Assembly: GCA_024734495.1 (NCBI GenBank)
Contig: JALMQS010000128.1
Location: 24,649,860-24,713,859, forward strand
Direction: 5' to 3'
Length of the DNA: 64,000 nucleotides
Source: Forficula auricularia
Taxonomy: Eukaryota; Arthropoda; Insecta; Dermaptera; Forficulidae
Both the position numbers and the translations under genes were made by a program. Below the pieces are notes generated by a model. The model had not been told where the DNA came from and did not search any database. It was given only the letters and a program-made list of their open reading frames with translations. This document shows positions 43,556 to 53,607 of this stretch, in pieces (the first letter of the stretch is position 1; the number at the start of each line of letters is the position of its first letter).

Positions 43556-43975
43556 TCTCGAGATAATAAATTGTTTTATCAAAATGTCTGTTAGTTTGTC
43601 TGTCTGTCTGGTTGTCTGGTTGTCCGTTAGTCTGTGCGTTACCAAATTTTTGTGGACGAGCTAGCTCAAAAACTAGTGTGAATATCGAAACCAAATTACA
43701 CACGTAGTTTTGGTCCATTGAGATTAAGAGCTGATTAGATTTTGGTGCATATCGACCCAAAATTAAGGGGGGTGGAGGGGGGTTTAAAATTAAAAATCTA
43801 GGCCATTTGAGCAAGCTCAACCAAATTTTGTATACATAATCAGTGGGCCCCCAGGAGTTTAAAAATTCAAAAACTAACCCCCTCCCCTACATGATTATAA
43901 ATAATTTTATTAAATATAAGTGAGGGGCCAGGTTGTATGGTAAAGTCAAGTGGATGGGCACATCAGAACACGTCA
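43556..43975 (-). repeat. Repeat Z, right inverted arm
   Basis: CGAGATAATAAATTGTTTTA to CCTGGC/GCCAGG and the terminus GGATGGGCACATCAGAACACG mirror 32708-33195 and the left arm 34690-34985. The frame at 43539-43820 (minus) is Z sequence and not a gene. Confidence 0.75.
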
Positions 43976-44548
43976 GCTTATTTGAATTATAAGACTGTCT
44001 CAAGATCAAAAAAACACACCATAATATGTCAAAAATTCCTATGTGTCTTATCCGCAATGGTTCTTGTAAATCTGTAGATATTATTATCTTTATCTATCTA
44101 ATTGTAGATACTATATTTATACCCCTACTGGTTCTTTCAAGAAATCAGTGTATGTTTAATCGAACTCTCAATAAATCAATTACCTACGTATGATAAACGG
44201 AGATCACGAAACCCGCCCCTGGATGACCTAGTGAGTGTGTTGTATTTTTTCGGACATGGCTTGATATGTATGGAATTTTCTATATCGATTCATTGTGCAA
44301 TGCGGGTCAAAAAATAAAAAAGAATTTACAACCCCCTGCATTTACATATACCTTACTTACTTACTCTGCCCTATATTACTCATATCTTATTGCGTATTAC
44401 TATTGCAATACACTATATTATGAAACAATGCAATCAGATTATGACGAAATTGATCCTTATTATTTTATTAACAGGCTGATTCAAAAATTACTTTCAGCAT
44501 ATATCGCTTACAACATAATAGATACAGAGCATAGGGTACAAATTTGGC
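43976..44548. other. No gene recognised
   Basis: A 109-codon plus-strand frame (44266-44595) is Tyr/Ile-rich and shows no motif or partner. It extends into the Penelope-like insertion, so I do not regard it as a gene. Confidence 0.35.
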
Positions 44549-44559
44549 AAAGTTTATCA

Positions 44560-46140
44560 TTAATTAGTAGAGATTGTGGTGTTGGTGCAAGGTGAAACAT
44601 CTTTAATAAAGATAAGAGTAAATAAATATTATATTTAATATTGATTTACTATGAGTTAAGGATACTAGGTCACTTATTTCACATTAAAATTAAAAAATTA
44701 AAAGATATAAAATTTTTTTTCTTTAACCGACTTCAAAATAGGAGGAGGTTCTATTTCGACTGGATTTTTATCAACCCATCTTTTGGAAGTGCCTATGTAA
44801 AGTCATATCTCCGCCAATTCCCAACTGATTTTGAATAATTTTTTTGCATTGGGTCCAGTCTAGCTTCCGATTGGTCCCATTTTTATTCGAATTTTTTCAG
44901 AGGTATAAGACCTTTTAAATTATTTTAAAAGGTACGCTTTAGATCTAACCTATTTGTTTAGTGAGACCGATATCGATTGGCTTTGTTGACCATAGGATGT
45001 GTCTTAGGGATAGGAAAGTCATATTAATTTGGTCAAGTTCTGATGATATAATCACTATTAATAACATCACTAAAAAGAGAAAATAAAATTTATTTAAGAA
45101 AAAATAAAAACTGACTTCAAAAATTAATGCAACAAATAAAATACACTAAAAGGTATAAAATAATTATTATCTTATTTAGTTACAACTAAACGACGAAATA
45201 TTAACATGAAATTACTTTTTGAAGTTGTGCCAAACATATACCTTTTATGAATCGCACTCGACGGATCTCACTTAGTACATTTGGCGGGTACGCTCGCTTA
45301 TAGGTATAGTTTGTTTAGCACCGACTTCAAAAAGTAATTTCGTGTTAATATTTCGTCGTTTAGTTGTAACTAAATATATATATTTAATTATTGATTGTAC
45401 CTTATTAGTGTATTACTATTTGATTGCATTGAATTTTATATTAATCAATTAAATAATATTAAATAGATATTAAAATTTTTATTTGTTTTTTCAATATATA
45501 TATTTCGGGCTATCAACCCATCTTCAGGAAGTACAGAAAGTAACTAATTCAACTTATTGAATAACAGGTTATATATGGTTTATTGAACAGAGGGAAAGAA
45601 TTTTTAAATTATTTTAAAGGACACTTTCTCTTAAGCTATTGTTAAGTGAGAATATCAGGTTGGCGTTTGTTGACATAGGATATTTAGGTGAAAGGAAAGT
45701 TGGTAAGCTCATTGACTTGTGTCTCTAGGTTGGGAATAAATTTTTTTTTTTTTTTCTAAGACAAAAATTTATTCCCAACCTAGAGACACAAGTCAATGAA
45801 CTTACCAACTTTCCTTTCACCCAAACAATCCTATGTCAACAAACGCCAACCTGATATTCTCACTTAACAATAGCTTAAGAGAAAGTGTCCTTTAAAAATA
45901 ATTTAAAAATTCTTTCCTCTGTTCAATAAACACATATATAACCTGTTATTCAATAAGTTGAATTAGTTACTTTCTGTACTTCCTGAAGATGGGTTGATAG
46001 CCCGAAATATATATATTGAAAAAGAAAATTTTTTTTATATCTTTTAATTTTTTAATTTTAATGTGAAATAAGTGACCTAGTATCCTTAACTCATAGTAAA
46101 TCAATATTAAATATAATATTTATTTACTCTTATCTTTATT
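44560..46140. mobile_element. Penelope-like palindrome with nested AACCGACTTC element
   Basis: Direct duplication AAAGTTTATCA at 44549-44559 and 46141-46151. Outer arms 44601-44708 and 46035-46140 and inner arms 45493-45739 and 45763-46018 are inverted. The motif CTGAAGATGGGTTGATAGCCC-GAAA is at 45983-46007 (plus) and 45503-45527 (minus). As at 30494-31855, only the left arm was hit by an AACCGACTTC element (44723-45410), at nearly the same internal position. No coding. Confidence 0.75.
44723..45410 (+). mobile_element. AACCGACTTC element, copy 4
   Basis: It starts TTAACCGACTTCAAAATAGG; core 45235-45308 in plus orientation. The right foldback arm decays after about 45370, so the terminal GAAGTCGGTT is not recognisable. 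Confidence 0.65.
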
Positions 46141-46312
46141 AAAGTTTATCAATCTGAGCTGTTCAATAATATGAAAAAAAAATTGTTGATTTAAATTGGT
46201 CAGTTTTCTAGAAAATTTCAAAAAAATGAAAAATTACATATTATATTTTTCGAATCTAAAATAAAACATATTCTTTTTTAAAAGCTTAATTTTTTTATTT
46301 TTTTTTTATTTT

Positions 46313-47615
46313 TTAACCGATTTCAAAAAAGAAGGAGGTTCTCCATTCGATTGATTTTTTTTTTTTTTTTTTTGTGTCTATGTTACCTTATTTCTTCGGC
46401 CAAGTGGGAGATAAATTTAACCTAATTTAACGCGCGGAGAATTTACCACTGCTCGAAGCCCCTAAAAACTTAGTAAATTGGATTGTATCTAACTTTCTGA
46501 GATTTGCCTCGTGATCCCGGCTTCTTTCCTTCTACTCTGTTCTTTTCACGATGGAGGGGCCATTCCATACAGGCCTTTAGGGATGCATCTTCTGGTTTAT
46601 CTCCCTTCTCACATCAATATCATTAAAAAAAAGTGTGAACCGATTTTGATGATTTTTTTGCATTGGGTTCAGTATAGTTTCCGATTGGTCCCGTTTTTTT
46701 CATTGGTATTGGACCTTTTTTGTTATGTTTGTTCACCTATAACTTCTTTGTTTATGAACCGATTTTAATGATTCTTTCTGCGTTTGGATCAGTATAGCTA
46801 TAGCTCCAAGATAGTCAATTTACCTATTTATTTATTTAATTATTTTATGTATGTTCAGCGAGAACTTTTTGCTACGTAGACCAATTTCGATGATTCTTTT
46901 TATATTGTAAAGGGGATACCTTAGGGGTGGTCCCATATTAATTTGGTCAAGTTCTGATGATATGATCAATGACGAAATAACGTAAATCTCTAATTCTTAT
47001 GAGCAAATAATTGAAATTATAATAAATAAAATCTTTTATGAAAAAATCTTAAAACATTCATTTAAAACCCGCAAACGCTTAGGGAGAATTTCTATATTTA
47101 TGAATTGAATTTTATTATCATTTTCTGATTCATTCGCCGGACGCTTTCTCTTACGAGATTCATGCAAGATATTATATTAAATCACTATTAATAACATCAC
47201 TAAAAAGAGAAAAATAAAAATAATTTTTATAAAAAAAAAATAAAACCGACTTCAAAAAAATTAAATGCAACAAATAAAATAATAATAAACTAAAAAATAA
47301 AATAAAATCCACTAAAAGGTATAAAATAATTATTATTTTATTTAATTACAACTAAACGACGAAATATTAACATGAAATTACTTTTTAAAGTCGGTGCCAA
47401 ACATATACATTATATGAATCGCACTCGACGGATCTTACTTAGTACGTTTGGCGGGTACGCTCGCTTGTAAGTATAGTTTGGCACCGACTTCAAAAAGTAA
47501 TTTCATGTTAATATTTCGGTCGTTTAGTTGTAACTAAATAAGATAATAATTATTTTATACCTTTTAGTGGATTTTATTTGTTGCATTTAATTTTTTGAAG
47601 TCGGTTTTATTTTTA
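46313..47615 (+). mobile_element. AACCGACTTC element, copy 5, with insertion
   Basis: It runs from TTAACCGATTTCAAAAAAGA to TTTTTGAAGTCGGTTTTATT; core 47402-47475. It is longer than the others because of a LINE-derived insert (46425-46633) and about 250 bp of extra sequence around 46850-47180. Confidence 0.65.
46425..46633 (+). mobile_element. Short LINE-derived non-autonomous element (second copy)
   Basis: It begins near CGCGGAGAATTTACCACTGC and ends TCACATCAATATCATT plus an A run; both ends match 4905-5345. The coding remnants of that copy are not preserved here. AAGTG flanks on both sides are a possible short target duplication within an AACCGACTTC element. Confidence 0.55.
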
Positions 47616-47639
47616 CTTTATCCAATGCGAAGCATGGGT

Positions 47640-48474
47640 AAAGTATTGTAATCGCTCTCGGGGCAAGCGTGGGTTCAAAGGGTCCTCAGGTAAAGACTAC
47701 GGAACCCATGGACTCAATTAAAGTCACAAATTGTAGTATTCAATTAGATTGAATTTTAGCACGTGATGGTTTTGCCAAAAATTACATGGGATCTCGTCGA
47801 GAGGCCAAAAGTGCCATTTTTTTGGAAGTGCGTAGGGAGTGTATGGATGGATGGATGTATGTATGGATGGATGGATGGATGTTATCGTTTTTTTCGTCCA
47901 CGAATTTTTCCACACCGTTGCACCGATTGAATTGAAATTGAAAACTTACCATTAGTTTAACAAAATGAAGCACTGTTTAGTTTTTGGTACATATCGGCCC
48001 ACAAACATTAGTACTTTATTTCAGTACTTTTTTAGTTTTTTCTAAATATCTTAAAAATGACTTAACCAATTTTGATGAAATTTAATATCCTAATTAAGTA
48101 CTTTGGGGATCACAAAAAAGGTTAAATAAAGTTTTTAGTAAAATTATATTTTAAAGTACTTTTACTCTAGGGTAATATATGTAGTACCTTTTTTAATTTT
48201 TTATTTTACATTCCTTAAAACTTATTCAATTGATCGTTTTATATAGATCATTTAACCTTGCTTAAGTAAGAATGGATAGGCCTCTCTCTGTGAAATGTTA
48301 TACCATAGCAACTGCGTTGTTTTCTTATCCGTTACCTTTGCTGAAGACATAGAGAAATCGAGTTAAAATAAAAAATAACGATTGATTCTCATCTAGTACT
48401 TGAGGAATAATCATTCTATAATGGATTTTTGACGTTTCGGTTTTTATGGTAACCATTGGTGAAGACATGGACAA
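47640..48474. other. Unassigned sequence with (ATGG)n
   Basis: 47632-47656 contains CCAATGCGAAGCATGGG, a small hairpin, between ACTTTA and TAAAGT. 47838-47880 is an ATGG/ATGT microsatellite. The rest shows no gene. Confidence 0.4.
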
Positions 48475-48960
48475 TAATGTATACATAATCAGTGGGCCCC
48501 CAGGAGTCTAAAAATGCAAAAACCTAACCCCTTCCCCATATGATTATAAATAATTTTATTAAATATTAAATACTAGCTGACGACCGGGCCTTTCGGCCCG
48601 GCGTCACCTACCCCTGGCGGGGAGCGTCTCGTTCATACCAATTTAATAATTGAAATTTAAAATCTTACTGTAAGTATCGAAAGAATGTGCTGAATGAAAT
48701 TGATTCAAAAATAAGGAAGAATAAGGAAAGATTTATTTAACACATTGCCTAAGCACGATCACTATCTGACCAATCAGAATCGTTCTAATAATTTAACGCT
48801 TTGGCATTGGCTATGCACTGGCCAATAAGATCGTTTCCACATACATATATATCCACATACTTTTCTATTTTATATAATAGATAAGTGAGGGGCCAGGTTG
48901 TATGGTAAAGTCAAGTGGATGGCCACATCATAACACGTCAGCTTATTTAATCACGGAGAT
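48475..48960 (-). repeat. Repeat Z copy interrupted by a Helitron
   Basis: 48475-48572 and 48882-48960 match 43830-43975 (CAGTGGGCCCCCAGGAGT, ATTATAAATAATTTTATTAA, GTGAGGGGCCAGGTTGTATG). The uninterrupted copy at 43900-43925 serves as the empty site. Confidence 0.75.
48573..48881 (-). mobile_element. Short non-autonomous Helitron, family H2 (309 bp)
   Basis: On the minus strand it starts TCTATTATATAAAATAG after host A and ends with the perfect hairpin CCGGGCC-GAA-AGGCCCGG (one extra base), TCGTCAG and CTAG before T. There is no target duplication. The ends fit the Helitron rules, and the paralogous empty site in repeat Z supports the boundaries. Confidence 0.85.
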
Positions 48961-49414
48961 AGAAGCTCTCAAAGTGTCACGACCCCGGAGACAATCGCAA
49001 TACTTACACATTATATTAGTAAAAAAATCTACCTTCTCATTTCTATATTTTTTATATTTTTATATTAAAAAAAATATATCAATCATAAATATACCTATCA
49101 CAAGCAAGTCTTATATTCTTCTTCTATTTTTTGCCTTTAAACAATTTCCTTTATCGATTCCAGGCTCGAAAAGAGAGAGAGAGAGAGAGTGAACAAAAAA
49201 TATACACTTTTAGTTGTTGATGTTGTTGTTTTGTTACAGACAAAAGACAAAGGTAAAAAGATTCAAAGATGAAAGATCCTCGTGAATAATGGCTATGTAC
49301 ATTAAAATAATAACAAAAAAATATTTGAATATCCGCCATATGTAAAAGAGAGAGAATAAAAGGCGAAACAAAAACGCTGAGTAGCTAGACACTACACCCA
49401 CCCCATATATATTA
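48961..49414. other. No gene; (GA)n microsatellite
   Basis: A run of about nine GA units lies at 49173-49190. The 96-codon frame 48902-49192 crosses repeat Z and the microsatellite and is not a gene. Confidence 0.4.
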
Positions 49415-50314
49415 CTGGGTGTGCCGGTTAATAATGTCCCTTTTTTCTAACAGATGGCATTTCGGTATTTTTCCACCAAACTCATCCAAATATTTTTTTG
49501 GTTTTATAGTGTTGGTAATCACCTTTCAAACGGCATATAACATGTCAACATTCGGTTCATTTGTGTATGAGATATTGGCTTGTAAACATGGCGGATTTTG
49601 TGCCGAAAGAGAGCATTTGCGGGAGGTGATGTTGCACTATTTTTTAATGAAGAAATCGGCTGCGGAAACGGCTCGTATTCTCGGGGGAGTTTATGAGGAC
49701 CATGCTCCATCTGAAGAAATCTGCAAACGTTGGTCTGGACGGTTGCGAAGTGGTGATTTTGATGTGAACGACAAGGAGCAGCCTGACAGCCGAAAAGTTT
49801 GAGGATGCTGACCTGGAGGACTTGCTGGCAGAAGATCCCGACGCCAGGATGCGCTACAGACAACAATTGATCAATTTGAATCATGCATTGATCGAAAAAC
49901 GGCCGCAATGGGCTCGAAGACATGGACGTGTCATTTTGCTCCACGACAACGCTTCGTCGAACACCGCCAAATCGACGAAAGAAACCATCAAAGCGCTCGA
50001 ATGGGAGGCCCTACCCCACCCGCCCTACTCTCCAGACCTCGCTCCATCGGATTACCACCTCTTTAGGTCAATGGCACACGGATTGGCTGACCAGCACTTC
50101 GCTAATTACGAAGAAGTGGCAAAATGGCTCGAATCTTGGCTCGCCTCGAAAGGGGAGAAATTCTACTGGGAGGGGATACACAATTTGCCGGATCGTTGGT
50201 CAAAATGTGTAGAATCCGATGATGCATACTTTGAATAAACCACTTTTGCCAGTTCTGAAAAAATTTGTGTTTTCCTCATGCCGAAAAAAGGACATTATTA
50301 ACCGGCACACCTAG
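49415..50314 (+). mobile_element. Internally deleted mariner transposon (type 2)
   Basis: Inverted ends CT(G/A)GGTGTGCCGGTTAATA then ATGTCC, with TA target duplications at 49413-49414 and 50315-50316. At 900 bp it is about 400 bp short of a full mariner. It is a different subfamily from 24019-24907 but has the same type of central deletion. Confidence 0.9.
49588..50238 (+). pseudogene. Mariner transposase remnant with D34D but no first Asp
   Basis: N-terminal HTH region: HLREVMLHYFLMKKSAAETA and APSEEICKRWSGRLRSGDFD. After a frameshift near 49800, FEDADLEDLLAEDP jumps to the catalytic C-terminal half: GRVILLHDNASSNTAK, WEALPHPPYSPDLAPSDYHL and WSKCVESDDAYFE to the stop at 50238. The second and third catalytic Asp (in HDNA and PSDY) are 34 residues apart, as expected for mariner D,D34D. 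The block with the first Asp (MDE motif) is deleted. The start codon region is also frameshifted. Confidence 0.88.
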
Positions 50315-50320
50315 TATATA

Positions 50321-51404
50321 CAGGGTGTACCGTATCACAACGATAAACCGTGAACAAGATAGGCCAATTTACGACGGCCCTGAACATAAAATTTTTTTAA
50401 TAAATAAAATTGTCATAGTTTTCGAGTTATAGGCATTTTTTTTGAAAATGGTGAAAATTGCTAGCCTGCCCTAAATAATGAGATGCTGTGGCTACAAATT
50501 TACATATTTTATTATTCTAAATTTTGTGTGCCCAACCCCCGCTCCCACACCACGACCCGCACACCACCCACCTCCAACCCCGCACCCTATCCACTCCGGA
50601 CCCCACCCCGTGCCCTCCAACCCTGCGCACCACACCCCCGCATAGCCCTCTGGACCTCACCTCAGCTACTCCCCCTGGAAACCACCCCGCACCACCCTCT
50701 GCACCTCCACCCTACTCCGACTCACTTCCTCACCCCACCCCCATTCCACCCCGCGAACCCCATACCCTAACCCATTCCCACTCCATTACACCCCCGCATT
50801 CACCCTCCGTATACAAAATTTGGTTGAGTTTGGTCCAAGAGAAAGAATTTTCATTTTTTGACCCCTCCCCCCATTTTGGATGGTTAGTTTTTGCATTTCT
50901 AGCTCTCTAGAGGCCCAGAGATTATGTATACAAAATTTGGTTGAGTTTGCTCCAAGGGCAAGAATTTACATTTTTTCACCCTCCTCCCCTTTTTGGGTGG
51001 TTTTTTTGGGGAAATCTTTTTAAACAAAAGTTGTCAGAAATCACATCCCCTACAACTTTGTTTATCATAATATTTGGCGTAGGGTTAATAGTTTAAGAGT
51101 TATTTGATAATTTTCATTTGTGCGCCCCCTCCAAACTACCCCTTCTAGGGTCAAAATATCAAAACGTTATATAGCTAAAAACGTAAGTTAGAAGACATCT
51201 GATGCAAATATGAAATTTCATAATAATCCCTTCAGCCGTTTTGACGTGAATCGTGAGCAACTTTTCGCGGAAACCACTGAAACAGACAGACAAGAATTTT
51301 GTTGAGGGTGTTTTCGTTCATAACTTTGCTTGAAACGTGTGCAACCAAAATTTGGCGTGATTTGGAGCAATGTACAGACAAAACCTTAATTTTATATATA
51401 TAGA
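50321..51404. repeat. ACAGGGTG repeat, C-rich tract, Z fragment and a Helitron-type 5' end
   Basis: 50320-50470 begins ACAGGGTGTACCGTATCACA. 50525-50800 is about 280 bp of C-rich, G-poor plus strand (CCACC/CCCCGC units); its overlapping frames (50483-50910) are not genes. 50805-51000 repeats the Z phrases TATACAAAATTTGGTTGAGT and CATTTCTAGC. At 51403-51404 the minus strand starts TCTATATATATAAAATTAAGG after A, like a Helitron 5' end, but I could not find its CTAG end. Confidence 0.5.
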
Positions 51405-51476
51405 TGTTAATCAATTATGTCGCATCTTAATTGTACTAATCTTTGGCTAATATAGACATTAGGTAATACCTTAGAC

Positions 51477-52732
51477 CAGCCATACTCAAAGTGTGTTCCG
51501 CGGAACCCTAGGGTTCCGTGATACCCCTGTAGGGGTTCCGCAAGAATTTAGCAAACACCTCTCTGGTCGACCGTCGATTCACGAGGCGCAGCCGAACTTA
51601 GTCGCCACCCACCACAGTACACTTTGCTTATTCAAATGATTGGCATACTTTGTTAAGCCGACACAAACGGACTGCCGCTCGAGACAGAGCTACCACTGCC
51701 TTGCCGAAAGGCGGCGTTTGGCTACTTCAAAGAATCTGATGCAAGCCATTTGGGTGAACGTACCGTACAATTTTACTATGCCGCCTCCGCCGATATCTAC
51801 TAGTGAGCTCGCAGTCCTTTTTATAAAAGCCGCCTCTGAGATTAGACGATATAGTTGTGAACAAGCGACTTTCGGCTCTAACTTCAAAACACAAAGTCGG
51901 GATTGTTTACACCGCATTTTTTGTATTTCTGTAGCGGCCCGTTCTTGCTCATGTGCCTCGAGCCTTGAGACACGGCCGCTAGATGACTCAGTCGGATCGT
52001 TGAGTCGCTTTTGCATGAGTGAAATATATTCACCCATGCTATAATTAAAGCGACTCGATTCGACTGGAGTAGCGAACGAATTCGGACACGCGAATCTGGA
52101 GGGGCCAAATGCCAACCAGCAGCCCCTCCCCTGCACACACCCTACATGAACACGCAACCTACAACTCTCTACACTCAACAGATTGTTAGGACCCCATCGA
52201 CTTGATGGGGGGCGCACAAAGCACCACACAGCACTCACTTCAAGAGAGCCCTAACAATACCTATTTTTATTTCGGCTTTTTATTTATCAAAGGGACCGAT
52301 TCAAGTATTTTTGAGAATGTTCGAGATCGAGGCTAGGACTATAAAAGCGATGATCGCGCCTCGACACTCAGTCAGTCGACGATTAGCGTTCGGAGCGATA
52401 AGTACCTACCTGCTAGAAACGAAGTGTTTATTGTTCTACTGCTGTATTCTGATTGTATCAGTTTTGTACATTTCTTCTTTGGACTAACTCTTCTACGCAG
52501 TAACGATCGTGCATTATTTTGACCCCGCCATCCTGACATGTAACATTATTAATAAAGAAGAATGGAACGAAAGGCGTTAAACGTGTTGCAACAACATCTT
52601 ATAACGAAGCCGAATCTTCAAAAGCAGTACGCGAGGAGTATTCAGTAATTATCGATCCAGACAATGATGGGTTCCGTCAAGTGTTTCGCTTTCCAAAAGG
52701 GTTCCGTCACCAAAAAAGTTTGAGAACCGCTG
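51477..52732. mobile_element. hAT-like transposon, 1256 bp, 8-bp target duplication
   Basis: Perfect duplication CCTTAGAC at 51469-51476 and 52733-52740. Ends: CAGCCATACTCAAAGTGTGT on the left; reverse complement of the right is CAGCGGTTCTCAAACTTTTT. These pair imperfectly (CAGC--T-CTCAAA). Next to the ends, GGAACCCTAGGGTTCCG and GGGTTCCGTC are subterminal repeats. CAG(C/T)GGTTCTCAAA ends with 8-bp duplications are typical of hAT elements. No hAT transposase is recognised. Frames at 51640-52044 (plus) and 51690-52238 (minus) are unidentified. Confidence 0.8.
52180..52560 (+). promoter_or_regulatory. LTR-like promoter region inside the hAT
   Basis: TATAAAAGCG (about 52340) is followed about 30 bp later by ACTCAGTCAGTCGAC, a TATA plus TCAGT-type initiator arrangement common in arthropod LTR retrotransposons, and by AATAAAG (about 52551). 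TGTTAGGACC near 52188 and TAACA near 52543 could be LTR ends, but no matching target duplication is visible. It may be a captured solo LTR or the hAT's own promoter. Confidence 0.4.
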
Positions 52733-52934
52733 CCTTAGACCATGAAATATATAGACACGCCCTGGTGTCGATTTGGTGAGGCCAACATGAAATAGACAAT
52801 GTGACGTCATCTGTAGGTAGGAACACCCAGAAATAGCATGGCCACTATAAGAATTAATATACATTGAGATAAATTTATCATAGTTTAGATTATTTATTTT
52901 GGATTCCAATAATCGCAAATTAATATTATATTAA

Positions 52935-53603
52935 TGTGGGATCCAGCCAAGCCAACTCGCCCTGGTCCTACACACCATGACACCGCCCTGATTCCAGCCA
53001 CCTCGCGCCTCCGTCAAATCTGAGCAGCAGCCTGGCAGATTTTACCAGGCAACGCACCGTCAAGATTTGTAAGTTTTACACGCACTCTTCAAGCGAAGAG
53101 TTCACTCCCCATTCCAACCCCCTCAGCTGCAAGAGTCCATTCCCCTATTGCTGCTCCCCCACCACCGCTCAATCTGCGCGCGCCACTACCGCCCGCAGCG
53201 CCACCCTGAAAGTCTGTTACCACTCGAGAGCGGCGACGGCCAGCTGCTCCCGGATTGGCCATATTAACAGATGCGCTGATTGGCTGTTCCAAGGACCTAT
53301 CGTCAGAAGCCCTAGATGTCAACTCAACGCCTATAAAGATCGCCTCCCAAGTTGAAGACAGGCAGTTACTATTAACCATCCGACAAGAACAGTTCATCAA
53401 GTATAAGTTTACCGAAGATTTAACCAGCAAGTTTGAAGAAGTATTTTTCTACTCAAGATACACGAACATCTCCAGTTTTATTTCTACATTTATAAAGCAT
53501 TTTGTTATATTATTATTATCGAAAAGCATTTAATAAACCATTATTATTGAAAATACTTGTGTCTTTCTTCACCTGGTTTAAGCCACCTAGAATAATCCCT
53601 ACA
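52935..53603 (+). mobile_element. Solo LTR, 669 bp, 4-bp target duplication
   Basis: It starts TGTGGGATCC and ends AATCCCTACA (inverted TGT(G/A)GGGAT ends), flanked by TTAA at 52931-52934 and 53604-53607. Inside, CTATAAAGATCG (about 53330) is a TATA box and AATAAACC (about 53532) a polyadenylation signal, in the order U3-R-U5 for the plus strand. GC content is well above the flanks. A 4-bp duplication favours Ty3/gypsy. Frames on both strands (53089-53533) are not genes. Confidence 0.8.
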
Positions 53604-53607
53604 TTAA

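Noticed and set aside
44266..44595. 109-codon Tyr-rich plus-strand frame
   Set aside because: No recognisable motif, biased composition, and its end lies inside a Penelope-like insertion past the target duplication.
2775..46018. Palindromes as assembly fold-over artefacts
   Set aside because: Arms differ by substitutions and indels, have distinct spacers, several are bounded by target duplications, and single arms carry private insertions.
50483..50910. Overlapping Pro/His/Thr-rich frames of 95-128 codons
   Set aside because: They come from a C-rich low-complexity tract in which stops are rare; no start context, motif or homologue-like pattern.
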